A stretch of DNA of 64,000 bases from Mangrovimonas futianensis (GTDB lineage Bacteria > Bacteroidota > Bacteroidia > Flavobacteriales > Flavobacteriaceae): the NCBI RefSeq assembly GCF_021245805.1, contig NZ_JAJJNF010000005.1, positions 248,001 through 312,000 of the forward strand, in the 5' to 3' direction. Under the pieces are notes generated by a model. It searched no databases and was not told where the DNA came from. It was given only the letters and a program-made list of their open reading frames with translations. The position numbers and the translations under genes were made by a program. Each line of letters opens with the position of its first letter. The stretch's first letter is position 1. Positions 1 to 7,346 of this stretch are shown one piece after another.

Positions 1-1
1 A

Positions 2-520
2 TATGGTTCAGGATCGCATTTGATGGCCTATATCAATGCAGAAAACAATCAATGGGATATTCAAAACGATTTACAGTTTGAAGTTATTGATAATCTGAAT
101 GGCGCTATTGAGGGTTTGACAAATGAGACGGCCGATTATTTTATGTGGGAGAAGTTTACAACAAAGCCTATAGTAGACCAAGGTGTTTTTAGAAGAATAG
201 GACAATGCCCTACTCCTTGGCCTTGTTTTGTTATTGCTGTTAGAAATGAATTCTTGGAAGAAAATAAATCGGATGTACAAACTATTTTAAATATCATAAA
301 CAATACCACTTCAGAATTTAAAGATATTCCAAGTATTGATAGAATGATAGCAAACCGATATGAACAAAAAATTGAGGATGTTAGAGAATGGCTAGCCCTA
401 ACCGAGTGGTCTCAAAGTGTTATTGATAAAAAAACTGTTGAAAATGTGCAAAGAAAACTTAAGGCACTAAACATCATAGAAGACACCTTGGAATATGATA
501 AGATTGTAACTAATATTTGA
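2..520 (+). CDS. Substrate-binding protein, C-terminal part (cut by window start)
   Basis: The reading frame is open from the first complete codon, and the residues before the first Met (YGSGSHLM) look like the interior of a domain, so the gene starts upstream of the window. The visible 170 or so residues resemble the second lobe of a type 2 periplasmic-binding fold, with a Gly/Ser-rich ligand loop, a segment containing DYFMWEKFTT and a helical C-terminus. Such proteins bind a small ligand for an ABC transporter, or act as stand-alone binding proteins in flavobacteria. The ligand cannot be told from this fragment, and no permease gene follows. The family call rests on overall character rather than a diagnostic motif. 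Confidence 0.6.
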   Translation, partial: YGSGSHLMAYINAENNQWDIQNDLQFEVIDNLNGAIEGLTNETADYFMWEKFTTKPIVDQGVFRRIGQCPTPWPCFVIAVRNEFLEENKSDVQTILNIINNTTSEFKDIPSIDRMIANRYEQKIEDVREWLALTEWSQSVIDKKTVENVQRKLKALNIIEDTLEYDKIVTNI

Positions 521-612
521 TAATTCTATACAATTTAAAGGAATAACGGACAATGTTTTAATGATTAATCAATTGTAGGTCTAAAAAATTTAGTTTTTTT
601 CAATGAATCTAT

Positions 613-620
613 TATATTTG
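613..620 (+). promoter_or_regulatory. -7 box TATATTTG upstream of small membrane protein
   Basis: TATATTTG fits the Bacteroidota -7 consensus TAnnTTTG and lies about 31 nt before the TTG start of the small protein that follows. I do not see a clear TTTG -33 element; the upstream DNA is T-rich. Its presence supports transcription of the short gene. Confidence 0.5.
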
Positions 621-651
621 TAAACATTATTTTATTTAAATAACAGGGATT

Positions 652-843
652 TTGATCACGATAGTTTTGATTTTAACGGGATTAGTTGCTTTTAACTTTC
701 TACTTCTCATAGTTAGCTGTAATAAAACCACAAAAAAAGAAATTGTTTCTGCTGAAACACCAGATCAATCTACTGTATTACTATCCAAACCTAAAATTAC
801 CAATCCAAAGGCGCAAAGCCAGCTTGCTCCAACAGGGAGTTAG
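652..843 (+). CDS. Small single-pass membrane protein (63 aa), paralogue of the protein at 3129
   Basis: This is a short protein of unknown function. Residues 2-24 form one hydrophobic helix ending NFLLLIVSCNKT, followed by a polar, Lys- and Pro-containing tail of about 40 residues. The helix and the NFLLL..S.NKT border closely match the 57-aa protein encoded at 3129-3302, so two paralogues flank ung and the YfcC-type gene. The start is a TTG; no ATG is available in frame. A -7 box precedes it at a suitable distance. Its 3' end overlaps the convergent ung gene by 47 bp. The tail would probably face the cytoplasm, but the orientation is a guess. Small size and the TTG start keep confidence moderate. 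Confidence 0.55.
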   Translation: MITIVLILTGLVAFNFLLLIVSCNKTTKKEIVSAETPDQSTVLLSKPKITNPKAQSQLAPTGS

Positions 844-1462
844 TTTTACTGAAATGTTTATTTCCAAACCAATAGCCTCTATTGGCACTTAATGGAGATG
901 GATGACCGGAGGTTAGTATATGGTGTTTTTTGGAATCAATTAGTTTCGCTTTATTCTTGGCTAAACCACCCCATAGTAAAAATACAACGTCTTTTTTGTG
1001 ATTGCTGATTGTTTGGATTACAGCATCTGTAAATGTCTCCCAACCTTTCTTTTGATGGCTTCCAGCTTGATGAGCTCGCACCGTTAAAGTAGCATTCAAT
1101 AATAACACACCTTGATTAGCCCATTTGGTTAAATTTCCACTTTGAGGATAAGGCACTTCTAAATCGGATTCAATTTCTTTAAAAATATTAATTAGCGATG
1201 GTGGGTGAACAATTCCTTCATTTACAGAAAAACAAAGTCCGTGGGCTTGATTTGGACCATGATAAGGATCTTGACCAATAATTACCACTTTTACTTGATC
1301 AAACGGACATAAATCAAAAGCATTAAATATTTGATTTCCTGGAGGGAAACAAGTATTATCGGCATATTCGTCTTTTACAAAACGCACCAAATCCTTAAAA
1401 TAAGGTTTGTCGAATTCTCCATTTAAATAGGCGTTCCAGCTGGATTCAATTTGAACTGTCAT
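797..1462 (-). CDS. ung: Uracil-DNA glycosylase, family 1
   Basis: The 221-aa length is normal for family 1 UDG, which removes uracil from DNA in base excision repair. The water-activating motif GQDPYHGPNQAHG is at about residues 61-73 (catalytic Asp near 63), and the DNA minor-groove loop HPSPLSANRG sits near residue 187 with its conserved His. The ATG start gives a complete N-terminus. It is divergent from the carrier gene starting 67 bp away and convergent with the small membrane protein gene, whose end it overlaps. No accessory domain or truncation is visible. Confidence 0.97.
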   Translation of the reverse strand: MTVQIESSWNAYLNGEFDKPYFKDLVRFVKDEYADNTCFPPGNQIFNAFDLCPFDQVKVVIIGQDPYHGPNQAHGLCFSVNEGIVHPPSLINIFKEIESDLEVPYPQSGNLTKWANQGVLLLNATLTVRAHQAGSHQKKGWETFTDAVIQTISNHKKDVVFLLWGGLAKNKAKLIDSKKHHILTSGHPSPLSANRGYWFGNKHFSKTNSLLEQAGFAPLDW

Positions 1463-1529
1463 TTTTAAGTCCTCTTATTTTAGGAAACTAAATTAATACT
1501 ATCTTTAAACTTATTAAAAACAACCAACC

Positions 1530-3026
1530 TTGAAAAAAATTAAATTCCCAACAGCTCAGACCATCTTGTTGATTATCTGTGCGTTCTCTGCTTTATTAAC
1601 TTGGTTGATTCCAGCTGGAAAATATGATACGTTGGTTTTTGATTCAGAAAAAGGTGTCTTTAACCAAATAGGATTAACTAAAACCACCCAATTGGAAGCT
1701 TCTCAGAGTACGCTTGAAGAATTAAATGTAAAAATTCCTATTGAAAAGTTCACCTCTGGAGATATTTACAAACCTATTGCTATTCCTGGAACTTATAAAG
1801 AAGTAACCGCTAATCCTCAAGGGCCTATTGAATTTATAATGGCTCCGGTAAAGGGTATTATTCAAGGTGCAGATATTATTTTTTTAGTTCTAATAATAGG
1901 AGGACTTATAGGCATTATGAATAAGACAGGGGCTTTTGATGCCGGAATTAGCAAAATGGCAAACTCTTTGAAGGGCCATGAATATGTTTTAATAATTTTA
2001 GTGACAACCCTAGTTTCAATTGGTGGAACCACATTTGGATTGGCTGAAGAAACCATTGCCTTCTACCCCATTTTAATCCCCATGTTTTTAGCCGCAAAAT
2101 ACGATGCTATGGTGCCCCTAGCAGCTATTTATTTAGGGACTTCCATCGGAACTATGTGTTCCACAATCAATCCTTTTAGTACCATTATAGCATCAGATTC
2201 TGCGGGTATCAGTTGGACAACAGGACTTATCCCTAGAGCTATATTTTGGGTGATAGGAACTACAATTTGCATTCTTTATATTCTTAAATATGCCAAAAAG
2301 GTGAAGAATGATCCCCAACTTTCCATAATTTCAGATCAAAGGGAAGAAATAAGTTCCCTTTTCGCAATCAAATCAACTTCAGACTTGAAACTAACGCCTA
2401 GATTGCTTTTAATTTTGGCGGTTTTTGCACTTTGTTTTATCATTATGATATTAGGTGTCTCCATTTTTGGTTGGTGGTTTGAAGAAATGACCGCCATTTT
2501 CTTAGCTGGAGCCATTATTATCGGTTTCATTTCAAAAATGAAAGAGGCTGAATTTGTTGAAACCTTTGTCAAAGGCGCTTCTGATTTATTGGGAGTTGCT
2601 TTAATTATAGGAATTGCTCGCGGAGTCTCTGTTTTATTAGATGAAGGATTGGTTTCAGATACTTTACTTTACCATGCCAGTAATGTCACTGGTGGTATGA
2701 ACAAAGGCGTTTTTGCAAATGTAATGCTGTTTATTTATAGTGGTTTGTCATTTTTTATCCCAAGTTCATCTGGAATGGCAGTCTTGACCATGCCTATCAT
2801 GTCACCTTTAGCTGATAATGTGGGATTTGGAAGAGAAGTAATTGTAAATTGCTACCAATATGGCATGGGATTATTTGCATTTATAAATCCGACAGGATTG
2901 ATTTTAGCTTCTTTAGCCATTGTTAAAGTAGGTTTTGATAGATGGTTAAAATTTTGCTTGCCTCTGTTATTTATTTTAATGATAATCACTATGTTATGGT
3001 TAATAGCTTCCATTTATTTATTTTAA
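1530..3026 (+). CDS. YfcC/DcuC-type membrane carrier
   Basis: The 498-aa polytopic protein has a short basic N-terminus (MKKIKFPTAQT), a first helix followed by LIPAGKYD, and roughly 10-12 further hydrophobic segments. The LIPAGKY signature and the later stretch FFIPSSSGMAVLTMPIMSPL are typical of YfcC-family proteins of the C4-dicarboxylate anaerobic carrier (DcuC) superfamily. Relatives are inner-membrane transporters, often annotated as basic amino acid or C4-dicarboxylate carriers; the substrate cannot be assigned from sequence. The start is TTG, preceded by AACCAACC, with no ATG alternative before the first helix. The DNA between it and ung probably holds both divergent promoters. Confidence 0.85.
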   Translation: MKKIKFPTAQTILLIICAFSALLTWLIPAGKYDTLVFDSEKGVFNQIGLTKTTQLEASQSTLEELNVKIPIEKFTSGDIYKPIAIPGTYKEVTANPQGPIEFIMAPVKGIIQGADIIFLVLIIGGLIGIMNKTGAFDAGISKMANSLKGHEYVLIILVTTLVSIGGTTFGLAEETIAFYPILIPMFLAAKYDAMVPLAAIYLGTSIGTMCSTINPFSTIIASDSAGISWTTGLIPRAIFWVIGTTICILYILKYAKKVKNDPQLSIISDQREEISSLFAIKSTSDLKLTPRLLLILAVFALCFIIMILGVSIFGWWFEEMTAIFLAGAIIIGFISKMKEAEFVETFVKGASDLLGVALIIGIARGVSVLLDEGLVSDTLLYHASNVTGGMNKGVFANVMLFIYSGLSFFIPSSSGMAVLTMPIMSPLADNVGFGREVIVNCYQYGMGLFAFINPTGLILASLAIVKVGFDRWLKFCLPLLFILMIITMLWLIASIYLF

Positions 3027-3095
3027 TAATTCATTTGCTTTCAGAATGAAAATCAATTCTTTAACTTTTCTTTAGCAATTTTAAATTAAATCGTC

Positions 3096-3103
3096 TACTT
3101 TTG
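3096..3103 (+). promoter_or_regulatory. -7 box TACTTTTG upstream of second small membrane protein
   Basis: TACTTTTG matches TAnnTTTG and ends 25 nt before the ATG of the 57-aa protein. The same octamer is used upstream of mutS2 about 300 bp downstream. No strong -33 motif is visible. Confidence 0.5.
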
Positions 3104-3128
3104 ATATTCTTTGTAAAAAGAATAAGCT

Positions 3129-3302
3129 ATGCTATTAATCATTACCCTAACTCTACTAATGCTAGTAGGCATTAATTTTTTATTGTTATTCTTTAGTTCC
3201 AACAAAACGAACACTAAAAGAAAAAAAAGTAATCCTCCCCTTATTATTAGGGAACATAAAGAGGAAAGTTATCCGCCTTTATTGGTTGTTGATAATGCCT
3301 AA
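3129..3302 (+). CDS. Small single-pass membrane protein (57 aa)
   Basis: Short gene with a clean ATG start and TAA stop. The product has one hydrophobic helix over residues 1-24 (MLLIITLTLLMLVGINFLLL), then SSNKTNTKRKK and a polar tail ending YPPLLVVDNA. It is clearly related to the small protein at 652-843 over the helix and the following S-x-NKT segment, but the tails differ. A -7 box lies 25 nt upstream. Function is unknown. It could be a regulatory or stress microprotein, but nothing in the sequence says so. Confidence 0.6.
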   Translation: MLLIITLTLLMLVGINFLLLFFSSNKTNTKRKKSNPPLIIREHKEESYPPLLVVDNA

Positions 3303-3397
3303 ACCTTTTTTAAGGTCTTTAAAGCACTTTTTTTAAATTCTAGTTTAGAATCCACGGATTACTGTTTCCAAAAGTTAACTTTAATACCTTTAAGTCT

Positions 3398-3405
3398 TAC
3401 TTTTG
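3398..3405 (+). promoter_or_regulatory. -7 box TACTTTTG for mutS2
   Basis: TACTTTTG fits the Bacteroidota -7 consensus and lies 24 nt before the ATG at 3430. It overlaps a possible upstream TTG start at 3403, which argues for the ATG at 3430. Confidence 0.5.
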
Positions 3406-3429
3406 CATCATTGTATACTTAAGATTTCA

Positions 3430-5610
3430 ATGATTCATATCCATAAAAAAACATTACAGGATTTAGAATATTATAAAGTTCTAGAACAAGTCAGTGATTT
3501 TGCTATTACTTCTCTTGGCCGGGAAGCTTGTATGGCCATATCTCCAGAAAAAACTCAAGAAGCTGTTTTGGAGAGTCTGAATCTGACCAATGAATTTTTA
3601 GCATCCTATGAAAATGAAAACCGCATTCCCAATCATGGATTTGAGCCTATTACAAAAGAAATAAGACTATTAAATATTGAAAATTCCTTTCTGGAGGTTA
3701 GCAGTATCAGAAAAATAAGTTCCCTTTCAGCTACTTCCAATAGTATCATTGTATTCTTAGATAAATTCCATGAATATTATATTCATTTAAATGCCAAGGC
3801 TTCTCAAATTGAGGTTACAAAAGCAATTATTAATAAAATAGATGCCGTAATTGATCGATTTGGAGATATTAAAAATTCAGCATCACCCCTACTTTATGAT
3901 TTAAGGCAACAAATTAATAAAGTAAAAGGAAGCATCAATCAAAGCTTTACAACAGCTCTTAATAACTATAGCTCCCAAGATCTTTTGGATGATATTAGGG
4001 AAACTGTAGTTGATAATAAAAGAGTGTTGGCTGTTAAGGCTATGCATAGAAAAAAGGTAAGAGGTTCCATACTGGGAGGAAGTAAGACTGGAAGCATTGT
4101 TTACATTGAACCTGAAGATACGTTACGATTTACGAGGGAACTCAACAATTTAGAGTATGAAGAAAAAGAAGAGATTACTCGAATTTTGAAGGAACTCACT
4201 AATTTTATTAGACCTTACAGAGAGCTTTTAATTCAATACCAGGTTTTTTTAACTGAAATGGACGTCATATCTGCTAAGGCTAAATATGCAGAATCCATGA
4301 ATGGTGTCCTTCCAACCATAAACCAAGAAAGAGTATACGATGTCAAGGATGCTTATCATCCGCTATTATATCTTACCAATAAGAAAAAGGATGTAAAAAC
4401 ATATCCACAGAGTATTTATTTAGATCAGGAAAGCCGAATAATTGTCATTTCCGGACCAAATGCAGGAGGAAAAAGTATCACATTGAAGACAATTGGTCTC
4501 TTGCAGGTTATGTTGCAAAGTGGGATGCTTATTCCCGTCCATGAAAGAAGCTCTGTATGTATTTTTGATAGGATTTTGAGTGATATTGGCGATAATCAGT
4601 CTATTGAAAATCATCTGAGTACTTATTCCTATCGCTTGAAACAAATGAATTATTTCTTGAAAAAGTGTAACGATAACACCCTTTTCTTGATTGATGAATT
4701 TGGAACTGGGAGTGATCCTGAATTGGGAGGAGCATTGGCTGAAACATTTTTAGAAGAATTCTATGGAAGAGAAGCGTTTGGAATTATTACAACACACTAT
4801 TCCAATTTAAAAATATTGGCTAATGAGTTACCTCACATGAAGAACGCCAACATGCTTTTTGACGAAAAGACCTTGGAGCCCATGTACCAATTAGTTATAG
4901 GGCAAGCTGGGAGTTCTTTTACCTTTGAAGTGGCTCAAAAAAATGGTATCCCATATAGCCTTATTAATAAAGCCAAGAAAAAGATTGAGCGAGGAAAGGT
5001 GCGATTTGATCAAACCATTGCCAAACTTCAAAAGGAGCGATCCAAATTGGAAAAAACGGAACGTTCCCTGAAGCAAAATGAAATTAAAAAACTTAATGAA
5101 GCAGAAAAGCTTGAAGAGACCAACCAGAGAATTCAGAGAAAACTGGAGGACTACCAAGAGTTATACGATACAAATCAGCGCTTGATTTACTTAGGTCAAA
5201 AGCTAGATGGTTTGGCTGAAACCTATTTCAACAACAAACAGAAAAGAGATTTAATGAACGAATTGTTTAAATTGGTTCAAATTGAAAATTCCAAACGTAA
5301 AAAGAAAACAAAGAAAGAGGCTCAAGTAGAAAAATCGAAAGCCCAAAAAGTTCAAAAAGAGGCTGAAAAGAAAGTTGAAGTGATCCGACAAAAGAAAAAA
5401 GAGGAAAAGAAAAAGGCCCAAGTAGAAGCTTCAAAACCAAAAGCTAGACCAAAATTAAAGGTTGGGGACCGTGTTAGATTAGAAGATGGACGGGCAGTTG
5501 GTAGCATTGATAAAATAGAAAAGAATAAAGCAGTTGTTAATTATGGGCTTTTCACAACCAATGTAAGTTTGGAACAATTGGAATTGGTTGAGGCCGTAAA
5601 AGCAAAATGA
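3430..5610 (+). CDS. mutS2: Endonuclease MutS2 family ATPase, lacking an Smr domain
   Basis: The 726-aa MutS-like protein begins MIHIHKKTLQDLEYYKVLEQ, typical of MutS2. MutS core and lever helices cover about residues 1-320. The ATPase follows, with Walker A GPNAGGKS near 343-350 and Walker B LFLIDEFGTGSDP near 419. A long charged coiled coil (about 520-670) is very rich in Lys, Glu and Gln. A small beta domain (KVGDRVRLEDGRAVGSIDKI) closes the protein. The C-terminal Smr nuclease domain of Bacillus-type MutS2 is absent. MutS2 acts on branched DNA or collided ribosomes rather than classical mismatch repair, and the missing Smr domain leaves its activity here uncertain. It overlaps the next gene by ATGA, implying translational coupling. 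Confidence 0.9.
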   Translation: MIHIHKKTLQDLEYYKVLEQVSDFAITSLGREACMAISPEKTQEAVLESLNLTNEFLASYENENRIPNHGFEPITKEIRLLNIENSFLEVSSIRKISSLSATSNSIIVFLDKFHEYYIHLNAKASQIEVTKAIINKIDAVIDRFGDIKNSASPLLYDLRQQINKVKGSINQSFTTALNNYSSQDLLDDIRETVVDNKRVLAVKAMHRKKVRGSILGGSKTGSIVYIEPEDTLRFTRELNNLEYEEKEEITRILKELTNFIRPYRELLIQYQVFLTEMDVISAKAKYAESMNGVLPTINQERVYDVKDAYHPLLYLTNKKKDVKTYPQSIYLDQESRIIVISGPNAGGKSITLKTIGLLQVMLQSGMLIPVHERSSVCIFDRILSDIGDNQSIENHLSTYSYRLKQMNYFLKKCNDNTLFLIDEFGTGSDPELGGALAETFLEEFYGREAFGIITTHYSNLKILANELPHMKNANMLFDEKTLEPMYQLVIGQAGSSFTFEVAQKNGIPYSLINKAKKKIERGKVRFDQTIAKLQKERSKLEKTERSLKQNEIKKLNEAEKLEETNQRIQRKLEDYQELYDTNQRLIYLGQKLDGLAETYFNNKQKRDLMNELFKLVQIENSKRKKKTKKEAQVEKSKAQKVQKEAEKKVEVIRQKKKEEKKKAQVEASKPKARPKLKVGDRVRLEDGRAVGSIDKIEKNKAVVNYGLFTTNVSLEQLELVEAVKAK

Positions 5611-6023
5611 TTGAAATCCCAGAACATAAAGAGTTGATTTTATTTGATGGTGTTTGTAACCTTTGCGATAGCTCCATACAGTTTATTATTAAGCACGACA
5701 AACATAATACGTTTTTGTTTACACCTTTACAAAGTGAACTCTCTCAAAGTATCATTGAACGGTTTGGTATTGATACTCAAAAAATAGACTCCATTATTTT
5801 ATTCAGAAAAAATGAAGGGGTATTTTACAAATCAACGGCTGCCCTTAAAATAGCATCCAAACTAAAATTTCCAATTAATATTCTTGCAAGTTTTATTATT
5901 CTTCCAAAATTCATTAGGGATACCGTTTATGATTTTATTGCAAAGAACAGGTACAATTGGTTTGGAAAAAAAGAATCTTGTATGATTCCTACACCAGAAT
6001 TAAAAGCCAAATTTATAGAATAA
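5607..6023 (+). CDS. DCC-family thiol-disulfide oxidoreductase (DUF393)
   Basis: The 138-aa protein has the family signature DGVCNLC at residues 14-20, with the redox-active CxxC pair Cys17 and Cys20 in a thioredoxin-like N-terminus, and a later basic segment NRYNWFGKKESCMIP typical of DUF393 proteins. These are presumed disulfide oxidoreductases; the substrate is unknown. The start codon overlaps the mutS2 stop by four bases, so the two are co-transcribed, and a strong hairpin terminator follows directly. No signal peptide is seen, suggesting cytoplasmic action. Confidence 0.88.
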   Translation: MIEIPEHKELILFDGVCNLCDSSIQFIIKHDKHNTFLFTPLQSELSQSIIERFGIDTQKIDSIILFRKNEGVFYKSTAALKIASKLKFPINILASFIILPKFIRDTVYDFIAKNRYNWFGKKESCMIPTPELKAKFIE

Positions 6024-6025
6024 AA

Positions 6026-6055
6026 AAAAGGTCTTGGGATATGCAAGACCTTTTT
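6026..6055 (+). terminator. Rho-independent terminator after mutS2 operon
   Basis: An 11-bp stem (AAAAGGTCTTG / CAAGACCTTTT) with a 7-nt loop ends in five T residues, two bases after the oxidoreductase stop codon. Confidence 0.9.
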
Positions 6056-6514
6056 AAACTTAATAACTTACCAAAAAAATTAAAACTAAAATACGTAGTT
6101 ATAGCACTAAGTTTATTTTACTAACCGGTATCAAACATAGCAAACATCCTCACAATATTGCGTAATTTTCGATAAAGTGACCAAAAAATTTGTTTTGTTA
6201 AAATTTTGTGCAAAAAAATTCCGTGAAATGCATTAATGATCTGGTTTTGAAAGTTCTATTTATAAACCACGTTTACTCATTAAATTTACCACTTCCCTAA
6301 CTCAAAGGTTCATTTCCCTCAATTATGGTTTCAAAATTTAAGATTCAAAAGTAAATTAGAATTGAAATAAAGCCTTAGAGCATAAGTTAATTGGCCCCTA
6401 ACTTCCGTTAGTTAGGATAGAACCAATTCTCAAATCTTGAAAGTCTACCCTTGATTTGAGTTACAGTGTTGAGAAGTGCTGTTAGACAAGACATACTCTG
6501 AGGCTTTTCATATC
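6056..6514. other. Non-coding convergent intergenic region
   Basis: This interval lies between two convergent genes and holds no plausible open frame. The left 310 bp are AT-rich with no feature I can support. The right 140 bp contain several nested inverted repeats, described separately as a possible structured RNA. A minus-strand octamer TACTTTTG (6353 to 6346) matches the -7 consensus but drives nothing recognisable. Confidence 0.6.
6369..6507. ncRNA. Candidate multi-branch structured RNA, family unknown
   Basis: A 12-bp outer stem pairs AAAGCCTTAGAG (6369-6380) with CTCTGAGGCTTT (6496-6507), with one G-U wobble. Inside it are: a hairpin AATTGG (6389-6394) / CCAATT (6423-6428) that encloses CCTAACT (6397-6403) / AGTTAGG (6410-6416); a hairpin CTCAAATC (6429-6436) / GATTTGAG (6453-6460); and a weak third one around ACAG...CTGT (about 6463-6482). 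Read as RNA this is a three- or four-way junction. On the minus strand it begins 7 nt after the sulfurtransferase stop codon, so it could be a 3' UTR element. On the plus strand it ends in four T residues. Which strand is expressed is not known, and I do not recognise an RNA family. Confidence 0.4.
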
Positions 6515-7339
6515 CTATTTCACCAAAGTTCCCCATTCTGTCCAAGAGCCATCATAAACAGATAATTCTTTATAACCAATCATTTCTGCCCCCAGAGCTA
6601 ATATACAAGCAGTAATACCAGATCCACAACTAAAAACCATGGGTTTGTCTTGTTCGGCCACTGTATCAATTAATTTTTTCAGAACCTCTTTAGATTTAAA
6701 CTCTCCATTCTCCAAAAGATTTTCAAAAGGTAAATTTTTGGAAGTAGGAATATTTCCAGCACGTAACCCAGCCCTTGGTTCTTCTTCTAAGCCAAGAAAT
6801 CGACTTTCAGAACGGGCATCTACAATAGTATGTGATTTATTATGAACCATATCTTCCATATCCTTAAAAAAGGCCATGAAAGAAGGATCGAGTTTGGCTG
6901 AGAAATCGCCAATGGTTCCAGTATAATCTTCATATGGTTCCAACCCAAATCCAGCTTTTTTCCAAGAAGGTAATCCACCATTTAATACAGCCACATTAGT
7001 ATGTCCAAAAGCTTTAAACATCCACCATACTCTGGCACTTGAATAGATACCTTTTTCATCAAAAACAATAATACAACTGTTGTCACTAATCCCTAAAGAT
7101 TTTGCTTCGGTTACAAATTGCTCCAAACTTGGAAACGTATTGGGAAAGGGAGCGGTACCATCACTAAATCTCGTTTTTATATCAAACAAACGAGTTTTAG
7201 GAATTTGCATTTCAGAGATGATATTTGTAGAATCAGTTTGTGGTTTCCCTAAGGAAGCATTTAAAATCACCAAATCAGGATGATTCAAATGTTCTTTTAG
7301 CCATTTTATTGAAACTAATGGAGATGAAACTTGTAGCAT
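6515..7339 (-). CDS. Sulfurtransferase, two rhodanese domains (SseA-like)
   Basis: The 274-aa protein has two rhodanese domains: an inactive N-terminal one (about 10-135) and a catalytic C-terminal one (about 160-270). The active-site loop is CGSGITA with nucleophile Cys238; the CG-S-G-x-T form is closer to 3-mercaptopyruvate sulfurtransferases than to thiosulfate rhodaneses. It transfers sulfane sulfur, probably to cyanide or a thiol acceptor, in the cytoplasm; no signal peptide is seen. It is the last gene of a tight operon with aroC and the symporter gene, 7 bp behind the latter. Its 3' flank holds the multi-stem element. Confidence 0.9.
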   Translation of the reverse strand: MLQVSSPLVSIKWLKEHLNHPDLVILNASLGKPQTDSTNIISEMQIPKTRLFDIKTRFSDGTAPFPNTFPSLEQFVTEAKSLGISDNSCIIVFDEKGIYSSARVWWMFKAFGHTNVAVLNGGLPSWKKAGFGLEPYEDYTGTIGDFSAKLDPSFMAFFKDMEDMVHNKSHTIVDARSESRFLGLEEEPRAGLRAGNIPTSKNLPFENLLENGEFKSKEVLKKLIDTVAEQDKPMVFSCGSGITACILALGAEMIGYKELSVYDGSWTEWGTLVK

Positions 7340-7346
7340 AAACTAT

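Noticed and set aside
3403..3429. Upstream TTG start for mutS2
   Set aside because: It overlaps the -7 box TACTTTTG at 3398-3405, and the extra residues lack family similarity; the ATG at 3430 fits the conserved MutS2 N-terminus.
6369..6507. Miniature inverted-repeat transposable element
   Set aside because: The outer 12-bp arms look like terminal inverted repeats, but no target-site duplication flanks them and no second copy is seen in the window.
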